Below, in pieces: positions 1-5,464 of a stretch of DNA of 5,464 bases. The position numbers and the translations under genes are program-made. The notes beneath the pieces were generated by a model. That model worked only from the letters and a program-made list of their open reading frames with translations. It was not told where the DNA came from and did not search any database. The stretch's first letter is position 1; every line of letters starts with the position of its first letter. Origin of the DNA: Peptococcaceae bacterium. GTDB lineage: Bacteria > Bacillota > Desulfotomaculia > Desulfotomaculales > UBA12532. Location of the stretch: positions 1-5,464 of the forward strand of contig DMDP01000235.1 of NCBI GenBank assembly GCA_003445475.1, read 5' to 3'.

Positions 1-1011
1 TGGGATATTTTCGTCCGGCGTGTCGGGGGGAGCAAAGCAAAACATATCGGTAGAGGCGATGACTTTGGCACCCTGCCCGGTACCCATAATATCGCGGAAA
101 ACCCCACCGCTGCCCGTAGCGGCACCGCCGTACGGCTCGATGGCGGACGGGGAATTATGGGTTTCAACCTTGCCGCAAACGGCCCAGCCTTCGTAAAAGG
201 CCATCACCCCAGAATTGTCTACGAAAGCAGAGAGAACCAGGGGGTGACGGAGGCGGCGCGTGGCTTCGCGCAGCCTCTCCAGAAGAGGTGGCCTTTCGGT
301 GCCGTTCACGATCAATCTGGCCTTAAAAGTCTTGTGGAAACAATGTTCAGACCACGTTTGGGCCAGCGTTTCCAGTTCGCAATCGGTCGGGTCGCGGCCC
401 AGTTCGCGGAAATAGGCCTGAATATGCCGCATTTCTTCAAGACTTAAAAAAAGGCGATCTCGGCTGACGGCGAGCAACTCGTCGTCCGACATGGAGCGCA
501 CGGGTATAACCTGTGTGAGCGCAGCTTTACCCTCGATTAAAAGTGTACGTGGCTTCTCGCGCACAACCTGTTGAACGGTCGGGTTGACCAGGAGCCTGTC
601 GGTAATGAGGTCGATGTCACGCGGCGTGATACCGTCGCCGTAAAAAGCGTACTCCCGGCTTGAGTCCGCGGCCACCAGTCCCTTGATACCGAGGTCTTCG
701 GCAGCCTTGCGCAAGGAGGACGCCTCCGGATTCATCACTCCGGGCCTGTAGGCAATTTCGAGCAGCCACGGCGTATCGGTGATGATGGGCGCGTTGACGC
801 GGTACAACTCGAAGATCCCTTCGCAGAGCAAGTTTTCCGCGAGATATACTGCCTGGTCTTCGGTGATGCCTTCGAACCGGAAAACCCTTGCCGTGCGCAC
901 CTGCTTTATGGACGTCATGCGCAGCGAGTTTACAATCTCGTTCCAGAGTTCGTTTCCCAGCGGATCCGGCAACGTGGGTTTAATACTGACGCGCACTTCC
1001 TGGATGGCCAC
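1..1011 (-). CDS. purL: Phosphoribosylformylglycinamidine synthase, PurS-PurL fusion (PurSL), N-terminal part
   Basis: FGAM synthase converts FGAR, glutamine and ATP to FGAM, the fourth step of purine synthesis, in the cytoplasm. The 337 visible residues are in frame to the window edge, so the C-terminal half is missing. Residues 3-75 and 81-152 look like two successive PurS-like domains (each with an opening beta strand, then a G-I-T turn, then a helix with LLxxP or LLCEG). A PurL linker follows at 189-234, with the TWSEHC motif at 219-224; His223 is the residue conserved as catalytic in PurL. The synthetase core begins with VETHNSPS (282-289) and the ATP-binding ATGSGGVFRDI (298-308). The GTG start is chosen because GAGGTG lies 9 nt upstream; another in-frame GTG at 1023 lacks this spacing. 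It begins 13 nt after plsY. A single-domain PurL would start near residue 185, so the N-terminal extension is real. Whether a glutaminase domain is attached cannot be seen; PurSL proteins normally use separate PurQ. Confidence 0.95.
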   Translation of the reverse strand, partial: MAIQEVRVSIKPTLPDPLGNELWNEIVNSLRMTSIKQVRTARVFRFEGITEDQAVYLAENLLCEGIFELYRVNAPIITDTPWLLEIAYRPGVMNPEASSLRKAAEDLGIKGLVAADSSREYAFYGDGITPRDIDLITDRLLVNPTVQQVVREKPRTLLIEGKAALTQVIPVRSMSDDELLAVSRDRLFLSLEEMRHIQAYFRELGRDPTDCELETLAQTWSEHCFHKTFKARLIVNGTERPPLLERLREATRRLRHPLVLSAFVDNSGVMAFYEGWAVCGKVETHNSPSAIEPYGGAATGSGGVFRDIMGTGQGAKVIASTDMFCFAPPDTPDENIP

Positions 1012-1020
1012 CCGTGATAA

Positions 1021-1026
1021 CACCTC
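1021..1026 (-). promoter_or_regulatory. Ribosome binding site of the PurSL gene
   Basis: GAGGTG on the minus strand, 9 nt before the GTG start at 1011. It shares bases with the plsY stop codon (TGA at 1027-1025), so ribosomes ending plsY sit directly on the next start. This site decides between the two possible GTG starts (1011 and 1023). Confidence 0.7.
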
Positions 1027-1621
1027 ACGTCGTATTTCGCCGTGAACCGAGGCGGAATTCCTTGCCCTTGAGGAGTCTTTCCAGGTTAGATCGGTGCTTG
1101 TAGACGGCCAGGACGGCCAGTGCCGCCCCGAAGACAACGTACGATCCGCCGCGGCCCAGCAGCAAGAACCACAACGGTACGGAGGCGGCTGCCAGTATCG
1201 AAGCCAACGATACGTAACGGCCCACTGCCAGCACCAGTGCCCAGACCGCGAAGGCCAGACCGGCCACACGGGGATCGATGGCCAGTACGATGCCAAGGCC
1301 GGTAGCGATCATCTTGCCTCCTTGAAAGCGCAAAAAAATCGACCATCCGTGCCCGCCAATGGCTGCCAGGCCTCCCAACAGGTCGCCGATCCCCGGTCCG
1401 GCCAGCCACCGCCCTACAAATACGGCCAGCGCTCCTTTGGCCGCGTCGCCAACCAGGGCCAGAAAGGCGGGGACGGGGCCAAGGCTGCGCCAGACATTGG
1501 TTGCGCCGATGTTGCCGCTTCCTTCCCGCCGGATATCGATGCCCTTCATCTTTCCCAGGAGGTACCCCGTGGGAAAAGAGCCCAGTAGATAACCAATCAA
1601 CAGGGCGAGCATAATGCGCAC
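1025..1621 (-). CDS. plsY: Acyl-phosphate:glycerol-3-phosphate acyltransferase PlsY
   Basis: PlsY is an integral membrane enzyme that transfers an acyl group from acyl-phosphate (made by PlsX) to glycerol-3-phosphate, giving lysophosphatidic acid, the first phospholipid precursor. The 198 residues fit the family's usual size of about 200. Visible landmarks are the N-terminal GSFPTGYLLGK (14-24) in the first membrane span, motif GSGNIGATNVWR (34-45), GDAAKG (58-63), GGH (89-91), the glycine-rich GGK loop (101-103), RYVSLASI (135-142) and the closing HRSNLERLLKGKE (176-188). Several hydrophobic spans separate them. The usual FKGGKGVAT loop reads FQGGKMIAT here (see findings). The start is GTG at 1621, supported by GGGAGG 9 nt upstream; the in-frame ATG three codons on is too far from that site. 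It lies 21 nt after der, so the two are probably co-transcribed. Confidence 0.96.
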   Translation of the reverse strand: MRIMLALLIGYLLGSFPTGYLLGKMKGIDIRREGSGNIGATNVWRSLGPVPAFLALVGDAAKGALAVFVGRWLAGPGIGDLLGGLAAIGGHGWSIFLRFQGGKMIATGLGIVLAIDPRVAGLAFAVWALVLAVGRYVSLASILAAASVPLWFLLLGRGGSYVVFGAALAVLAVYKHRSNLERLLKGKEFRLGSRRNTT

Positions 1622-1630
1622 GGCTATACG

Positions 1631-1636
1631 CCTCCC
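1631..1636 (-). promoter_or_regulatory. Ribosome binding site of plsY
   Basis: GGGAGG on the minus strand ends 9 nt before GTG at 1621. The spacing fits this GTG and not the ATG at 1612, which would be 18 nt away. It lies in the short der-plsY gap. Confidence 0.75.
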
Positions 1637-1642
1637 GGTAAT

Positions 1643-2953
1643 TCAAGCCTCCCGCTTGCGCAAAATCAGCCGCATTGGCGACCCTTGCAACTCGTAGGCC
1701 TCACGCAACCGGTTTTCAAGGTAGCGCAGGTACGATGTGGTGAAGGCTTCGGGCTCGTTAACGAACAAGACAATGGTCGGAGGTCTCGTTGCCGTTTGCG
1801 TTGCGTATAGAACCCGCCCCCTTCTCTTTTTGAACGCCGGCGGCGGCGTAGCAAGGACCGCCTCAGCGATAACCTTATTCAGAGCCGCGGTTGGTATGCG
1901 GCGCGAGTATGCCTCCATCACCCTATCCACCGTGGGCAAAATGTCCCCTATTCCCTGCCCGGTGACGGCGGAAACCGGAAGTACCGGTGCGTAAGCAACA
2001 AAAGCAAAGGCCACCGGAATAATTCGCGCCAATTCTCTTTTTGTCCTTCCGGTGATAATGTCGCATTTGTTGAGTACGATAATAAGCCCTTTTCTGCTCT
2101 CGGCTGCGATTCCAGCGAGACGCTTGTCTTGGGCCGTAACACCCACGGAGGCATCCAGGACGAGGATGGCTATATCGCAGCGCCGTAAGGCCCTGTGCGC
2201 ACGCGACACACTATACTTTTCCAGGGAAGTCGCGATCCGCGCTTTGCGGCGTATACCGGCGGTATCGATCAGTGTATATACCCTGTCGTCGAGTTGCAGC
2301 GTGGTATCAACGGCGTCCCTTGTTGTACCGGGTTCGTTGCTGACGATTACCCGCTCCTCGCCGAGGATGGCGTTAACCAGAGATGACTTGCCCACATTAG
2401 GCCGGCCGATTACCGCAACGCGCACCGGTTCCTGTTCTTCGGTGACCTCGGCCTCGGGCAGCTTGTCAATCACGGCGTCAAGCAGATCGCCTATATTTAG
2501 ACCGGCTTCCGCGGATATGCACAGCGGCTCCCCAAGCCCGAGGCGGTAAAAATCGGCCGTCGGCAAGACCCCGGTAAAGTTGTCGACCTTGTTAACCACC
2601 ACCAGAACCGGCTTGTGCGCCCGGCGTATAAGATCGGCGATACTTTCATCCCCCGGCGTAACGCCCGTCTGCGCGTCCAGCAAGAAGATAATCAGATCCG
2701 CCTCGTCGATTGCCCGCCGAGCCTGGGCAGTGACCAGGGCTTCGATTTCACCTCCGTCAGCCGTTGCCGAGAGGCCGCCGGTGTCAACCAGCGTAAACCG
2801 GCGCCCGGCCCATTCAGTATCACGATAGTGCCGGTCGCGCGTAACGCCCGGCTCCGGGGCCACCACCGCCGCCTTTTCGCTGACAACGCGGTTGAACAGG
2901 GTTGATTTGCCCACGTTTGGGCGGCCGACAATGGCAACTACTGGCAAAGACAT
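1643..2953 (-). CDS. der: Ribosome biogenesis GTPase Der (EngA)
   Basis: Der is an essential cytoplasmic GTPase with two tandem G domains and a KH-like domain; it binds the 50S subunit and acts in its late maturation. All parts are present in 436 residues, the normal length. G domain 1 has GRPNVGKST (10-18), VTRD (37-40), DTGG (57-60) and NKVD (121-124). G domain 2 has GRPNVGKSS (183-191), TTRD (210-213), DTAG (230-233) and NKCD (295-298), followed by a SAVTG G5-like motif. The C-terminal KH-like domain covers roughly 350-436 and contains the family signature LFVN and the YLENRLREA stretch. An acidic linker (EVTEEQEP, 169-176) joins the G domains. The ATG start has AGGAG 7 nt upstream. The gene begins 10 nt after the DUF512 gene and is followed by plsY. 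No motif is degraded, so I expect a working protein. Confidence 0.98.
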   Translation of the reverse strand: MSLPVVAIVGRPNVGKSTLFNRVVSEKAAVVAPEPGVTRDRHYRDTEWAGRRFTLVDTGGLSATADGGEIEALVTAQARRAIDEADLIIFLLDAQTGVTPGDESIADLIRRAHKPVLVVVNKVDNFTGVLPTADFYRLGLGEPLCISAEAGLNIGDLLDAVIDKLPEAEVTEEQEPVRVAVIGRPNVGKSSLVNAILGEERVIVSNEPGTTRDAVDTTLQLDDRVYTLIDTAGIRRKARIATSLEKYSVSRAHRALRRCDIAILVLDASVGVTAQDKRLAGIAAESRKGLIIVLNKCDIITGRTKRELARIIPVAFAFVAYAPVLPVSAVTGQGIGDILPTVDRVMEAYSRRIPTAALNKVIAEAVLATPPPAFKKRRGRVLYATQTATRPPTIVLFVNEPEAFTTSYLRYLENRLREAYELQGSPMRLILRKREA

Positions 2954-2960
2954 GTTAGAT

Positions 2961-2965
2961 CTCCT
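2961..2965 (-). promoter_or_regulatory. Ribosome binding site of der, overlapping the upstream stop codon
   Basis: AGGAG on the minus strand, 7 nt before the der ATG at 2953. The first two bases belong to the TAG stop (2966-2964) of the radical SAM gene, a layout that favours translational coupling. Confidence 0.75.
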
Positions 2966-4283
2966 ATGTGTTTACAATGATTTCGACCAGTTCGGCGGGG
3001 TCGCGCGCCAGCGCAATGGGAGTTTTAAGGCTGCGGGCGAGCTGTTCGACGGTAAACCCGTCCAACAAAACCTGCCCGTTCTTCACGGCTTGGGACGGCA
3101 TTACGATCAGATCGGTGTACGCTGTCGGGCCGATTTGCGCCAGAATATCGGCCCCCGTGAGCAGGCCGGCGGCTGTTATGGTACCCCCGAAAAAATTATT
3201 CTTTATCACGGCCACTTCAAGGAAAAGCCCCTTGACCTGATGCAGGCGGTTCGCCATTTCATTGATTAACGGCGCAGCCAGTTCGCCCGTGATCAGCGTA
3301 ATGCGGCGAAAGGGTACCTTACAAGGCAAGTTTAAAGCAATATTTTGCCACTCGTCAAGGAACAGGCGCACCAGGCCTACGCCGTTTTCTAGTTGCGGAA
3401 AATCGCCGTAAAGCTCGCGTGCGGGAACGGGCACACCACCTAAAAGGTAGCATTCGTCGCCGGCGTAGACCAGCGGTGTCCCGTAGAGGCCTTTGAAGCT
3501 GTTCTGCCATACGGTTACCTGTTCAACGAGCCGCCGCATCTCGGTCTTGTCCGGCGCTCGCAAAGGCCGGAGCCCGGTGTGAAAGCGGGTCAAACCTACG
3601 GGAACGATGGCTATCGATTGCACAGCCGGCCATAGCGACGCGAGGTCGCGTACCGTGCGTTCGAGGACGGGGCCGTCGTTGAGGCCCGGGCAGAGGACGA
3701 TTTGCGCGTGAATCTTTATGCCGGCTGCCCGCAAATAGTCCAGTTGTTCCATAATTAACTTTGCACGCCTGTTACCCATCATGTAGGCGCGGAGTTCAGG
3801 ATCGGTCGTGTGTACCGATACGTACAGGGGGCTAAGTCGCTGTTCGGCAATCCGTTCCAAGTCCGCTTGCCGCAAGTTGGTGAGGGTGATAAAATTTCCC
3901 TCCCAGAAGGACAGGCGGTAATCGTCGTCCTTAACGTACAGGGAGCGTCGCAGGCCTGGCGGCATCTGGTCGATAAAACAAAAAAGGCACCTGTTCTGAC
4001 ACCGCCTGACCCTTCCGAAGGGGCTGGTAAACTGCAGTCCCAGCGGTTCGGCGCCGGCGTCCACCGTACAGAGCCACCTCTCCCCTGTTCTCTTGGCTAT
4101 CAGGATGTCCAGGTGGTCGTCGGCCGCCCAGAAACGGTAGTCGATGATATCGTTCACGGGCTTGTCGTTGACGGCAAGCAGTCTATCGCCCGGTTCGATA
4201 CCGAGTTCAGCGGCAATACTTCCCGGCAACACTTTACCGACGCGCAGGCCGTCCCTTTTTGTCCGCTTTCTCGTCCGTGCCAT
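2964..4283 (-). CDS. PDZ / radical SAM / DUF512 family protein
   Basis: A 439-residue predicted cytoplasmic iron-sulfur enzyme; substrate and reaction are unknown for the family. The N-terminal PDZ-like domain (about 12-62) contains LPGSIAAELGIEPGDRL. A radical SAM core follows, with the cluster-binding C95-x3-C99-x2-C102 in RCQNRCLFCFIDQ and family signatures DDDYRLSFWEGNF (119-131), SVHTTDPELR (156-165), HAQIVLCPGLNDG (192-204) and VPVGLTRFH (227-235). The DUF512 region covers about 220-430, with YAGDECYLLGG (273-283) and a later NNFFGGTITAAGLLTG stretch. ATG at 4283 is chosen because GGAG lies 7 nt upstream and AGGAG 12 nt upstream, and because the PDZ-like domain starts around residue 12; the next start, GTG at codon 18, would cut into it. 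The first 50 nt overlap the preceding gene. In Firmicutes this family commonly sits beside der, which hints at a shared process, but that is inference. Confidence 0.93.
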   Translation of the reverse strand: MARTRKRTKRDGLRVGKVLPGSIAAELGIEPGDRLLAVNDKPVNDIIDYRFWAADDHLDILIAKRTGERWLCTVDAGAEPLGLQFTSPFGRVRRCQNRCLFCFIDQMPPGLRRSLYVKDDDYRLSFWEGNFITLTNLRQADLERIAEQRLSPLYVSVHTTDPELRAYMMGNRRAKLIMEQLDYLRAAGIKIHAQIVLCPGLNDGPVLERTVRDLASLWPAVQSIAIVPVGLTRFHTGLRPLRAPDKTEMRRLVEQVTVWQNSFKGLYGTPLVYAGDECYLLGGVPVPARELYGDFPQLENGVGLVRLFLDEWQNIALNLPCKVPFRRITLITGELAAPLINEMANRLHQVKGLFLEVAVIKNNFFGGTITAAGLLTGADILAQIGPTAYTDLIVMPSQAVKNGQVLLDGFTVEQLARSLKTPIALARDPAELVEIIVNT

Positions 4284-4728
4284 AACTGCACTCCGCTCCT
4301 ATTATGCACCCGCAGCTTGCGAGCGTCAACTCCGGCGGCCGTTCCGCCGCTCTCCGGCAGCGCCGCAAAGTCAGCCAGAGGCACAACCGCCCGGCAAAAC
4401 GCAGGCCTACCCGGTACAGAAGAAGCCCTACGGCTGCGCCGGGATGCGGGTATTCGACGACGGTCACCGTTACATCCGGCTGATCAAGGAGCAGCCCTAG
4501 TAAGCTCTCGACGAAACGCTGCAATACCTTTAGCCGGGCCCGGTACCAGAGGGCGAAAACGTCGTGTCCACCCTTGTCCTGGCCGGCGGCAAGAAAACCG
4601 GCCCGATGGGCCTCCGCCGGTAAGCTGTCGACGTATGCCGTCCAGCCTTGCGGGGGCAGGCTACCAACCCGTTCCAGTGCGAGTAAGGCGGCAAGCGGTG
4701 TGGTATGCAGGTACAAGACCCTTTTCAT
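4234..4728 (-). CDS. Diverged DUF3189-like protein, second copy
   Basis: A 164-residue protein of unknown function. It resembles the preceding protein in the middle: AAGQDKGGHDVFALW here against HFYGRDEAGKGIFVLG there, each followed by an amphipathic helix with LL or LAG. It also opens with a similar hydrophobic strand (KRVLYLHTT), but the YGGTHSS motif of the first copy is replaced by HTTPLAA, so a ligand-binding role tied to that motif may be lost. A hydrophobic stretch (PGAAVGLLLYRVGL) and a basic, cysteine-containing tail (CGCIIGAEC, then DEKADKKGRPARR) follow; the tail is encoded in the region shared with the next gene. The start is ATG at 4728, which overlaps the previous stop as ATGA, with AAGGA 10 nt upstream. 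Longer upstream starts would run through the first copy in another frame. Family membership is from memory of the DUF3189 pattern and from this pairwise likeness. Confidence 0.8.
   Translation of the reverse strand: MKRVLYLHTTPLAALLALERVGSLPPQGWTAYVDSLPAEAHRAGFLAAGQDKGGHDVFALWYRARLKVLQRFVESLLGLLLDQPDVTVTVVEYPHPGAAVGLLLYRVGLRFAGRLCLWLTLRRCRRAAERPPELTLASCGCIIGAECSYGTDEKADKKGRPARR
4291..4300 (-). promoter_or_regulatory. Ribosome binding site of the DUF512 gene, inside the upstream coding region
   Basis: AGGAGCGGAG on the minus strand holds two possible Shine-Dalgarno cores: GGAG ending 7 nt and AGGAG ending 12 nt before ATG 4283. Both lie within the end of the DUF3189-like gene and support the 50-nt gene overlap. 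Confidence 0.6.
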
Positions 4729-5177
4729 GCGCCGATCTTCCTTATAGTAGAAACAAGGGCTGCCAGTCTGGGATACGCCAATCGGGCGCCAAGGATCAGT
4801 AGGGGGCGGCCGATTGTTTTCAAACCGAGACGGCACGAAATAAAGCCGCCCAGCCGTGTCATCAGGTTTAAACAGGAGGTTGTGTCAACCATCAGGCAAC
4901 GGACGTCTGTTTGCAAAGCACCGGCAAGTACCCGGTAAAGGAACGCTGGCATGGCGGGGTACCCGTTGCGTCCCAAAACGAAAATTCCTTTCCCGGCCTC
5001 ATCCCGACCGTAGAAATGGATCGTGCCCAGGTCGGCCGCATCGCGTTGGTCGAATCCGGGCAGGATGAGGAGTTCCTTGCCGGTAGGAACTGCCCGATCC
5101 TTGAGAACACCCAGGTGTATACAGGCAGCAAGTACTGAAGAGTGTGTCCCCCCGTAACAGTGGTAGATGATGTTCAG
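4725..5177 (-). CDS. DUF3189 family protein, first copy, apparent CTG start
   Basis: A 150-residue protein of a Firmicute family without known function. It opens with a beta strand and a glycine/serine-rich turn, NIIYHCYGGTHSS (2-14), which looks like a phosphate- or nucleotide-binding loop, though not a classic Walker A. GRDEAGKGIFVLGRNG (57-72) is a second likely family motif. Later come MVDTTSCLNLMTRLGG and a hydrophobic C-terminal half. No membrane span is convincing. The protein pattern begins exactly at a CTG codon (5177-5175) that overlaps the upstream TGA as CTGA. The only in-frame ATG or GTG starts lie far upstream, within the previous gene in a different frame, and none lies close downstream. 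Only a weak GGGGA precedes it, so re-initiation after the upstream stop is the likely route. It overlaps the second copy by 4 nt (ATGA). Confidence 0.85.
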   Translation of the reverse strand: MNIIYHCYGGTHSSVLAACIHLGVLKDRAVPTGKELLILPGFDQRDAADLGTIHFYGRDEAGKGIFVLGRNGYPAMPAFLYRVLAGALQTDVRCLMVDTTSCLNLMTRLGGFISCRLGLKTIGRPLLILGARLAYPRLAALVSTIRKIGA

Positions 5178-5464
5178 CGGTTGTCGTCCCCGGGCTTGCG
5201 TAGCGTCCGTAGAAAGTCCAGCTCCTTTGCCACGAAGGTTTTGAGTCGCTGCCGCGCCTTGTCGAGACCGCCCGCGCTGAGCACCAGGAAAGCGGCCACG
5301 CCGCCCAGAGTGATAACGATGATCCATAACAGCGCCGACCACGCACCGGGCGTTCTTGTTTCCGGGATCCGGGGACGAGCCTGGGCGCCGACACCCATCA
5401 CCGCCGGTACAACCGAAGCCAGGAGCTCGATGCCATCCTGTGCCTCTTCTTTATAAAGTGTGTT
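5174..5464 (-). CDS. Unrecognised single-span membrane protein, C-terminal part
   Basis: I do not recognise this protein. The last 96 residues are visible and the frame stays open to the window edge. The first visible part (LYKEEAQDGIELLASVVPA) reads like an amphipathic helix. A proline- and arginine-rich linker (ARPRIPETRTPG, about 29-40) follows, then one clear membrane span (about 42-65, WSALLWIIVITLGGVAAFLVL), then a charged helix (DKARQRLKTFVAKELDFLRTL) and a short polar end. The basic residues just after the span suggest that the tail is cytoplasmic, but the linker before it is also basic, so topology is uncertain. A start at GTG 5401 or ATG 5398 is possible, but neither has a good ribosome binding site and the 21 codons upstream also look coding, so the true start is probably outside the window. 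Its stop overlaps the CTG start of the next gene. Confidence 0.7.
   Translation of the reverse strand, partial: NTLYKEEAQDGIELLASVVPAVMGVGAQARPRIPETRTPGAWSALLWIIVITLGGVAAFLVLSAGGLDKARQRLKTFVAKELDFLRTLRKPGDDNR

Noticed and set aside
466..480. A run of seven T (minus strand 457-451) in the PurSL gene as a possible slippage site or terminator
   Set aside because: The frame on both sides is that of PurL, no GC-rich hairpin precedes the run, and a single in-frame reading gives a normal protein.
1086..1646. A second minus-strand open frame over plsY, starting at a TTG that overlaps the der stop
   Set aside because: The TTGA junction looks tempting, but the product is Arg/Gly-rich with no membrane spans, and the PlsY frame carries every family motif.
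2052..2549. A 165-codon plus-strand open frame opposite der
   Set aside because: It lies entirely within der, whose motifs are all intact. The product is Ser/Arg/Thr-rich and low in complexity, as expected of an antisense shadow.
3810..4802. A 330-codon open frame on the plus strand, opposite the DUF512 and DUF3189-like genes
   Set aside because: It runs antisense through two genes with clear protein motifs, starts inside one of them, and its translation is rich in Arg, Pro, Ser and Gly with no recognisable domain. GC-rich coding DNA often leaves such open frames on the other strand.
4874..4884. A plus-strand AGGAGG followed by a GTG 2 nt later
   Set aside because: The spacing is too short, and the frame it leads into is a short shadow within the DUF3189-like gene.
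5174..5401. Treating the right-hand membrane protein as a complete 75-residue gene starting at GTG 5401
   Set aside because: No good ribosome binding site precedes it, and the frame stays open and protein-like for 21 more codons to the window edge, so a partial gene is more likely.

Overview
The window is a densely packed stretch of six genes, all on the minus strand, so transcription runs from position 5464 towards position 1. Every base belongs to a gene or to a junction of at most about 20 nt. There is no non-coding stretch long enough to hold an RNA gene, and I saw no terminator hairpin or promoter between the genes. I also saw no mobile element, tRNA or CRISPR array. The layout looks like the middle of one operon, cut by the window at both ends.

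Reading in the direction of transcription: (1) the C-terminal 96 residues of an unrecognised single-span membrane protein (5464-5174); (2) a DUF3189-like protein of unknown function that apparently starts at a CTG codon overlapping the previous stop (5177-4725); (3) a second, strongly diverged DUF3189-like protein, joined by an ATGA overlap (4728-4234); (4) a PDZ / radical SAM / DUF512 protein (4283-2964) overlapping gene 3 by 50 nt; (5) der (engA), the double-domain GTPase of 50S ribosome assembly (2953-1643); (6) plsY, the membrane acyl-phosphate:glycerol-3-phosphate acyltransferase (1621-1025); (7) the first 337 residues of a PurS-PurL fusion form of FGAM synthase (1011 to beyond 1). That makes six upstream-to-downstream junctions, each either overlapping or 10-21 nt wide.

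Organism: the fairly GC-rich DNA, the AGGAG-type ribosome binding sites with GTG starts, the DUF3189 genes and the DUF512-der-plsY order all suggest a Firmicute. A Clostridia-class, Desulfotomaculum/Pelotomaculum-like anaerobe is the best guess. This is inference from gene content, not a phylogenetic result.

Working together: Der (ribosome maturation) and PlsY (first step of phospholipid synthesis) are growth functions. PurSL belongs to purine synthesis and is an unexpected tail here, because the neighbourhood in spore-forming Firmicutes usually continues with gpsA and spoIVA. The four upstream genes have no established function. Their tight coupling to der is the most promising lead in the window, but nothing in the sequence proves a new system.
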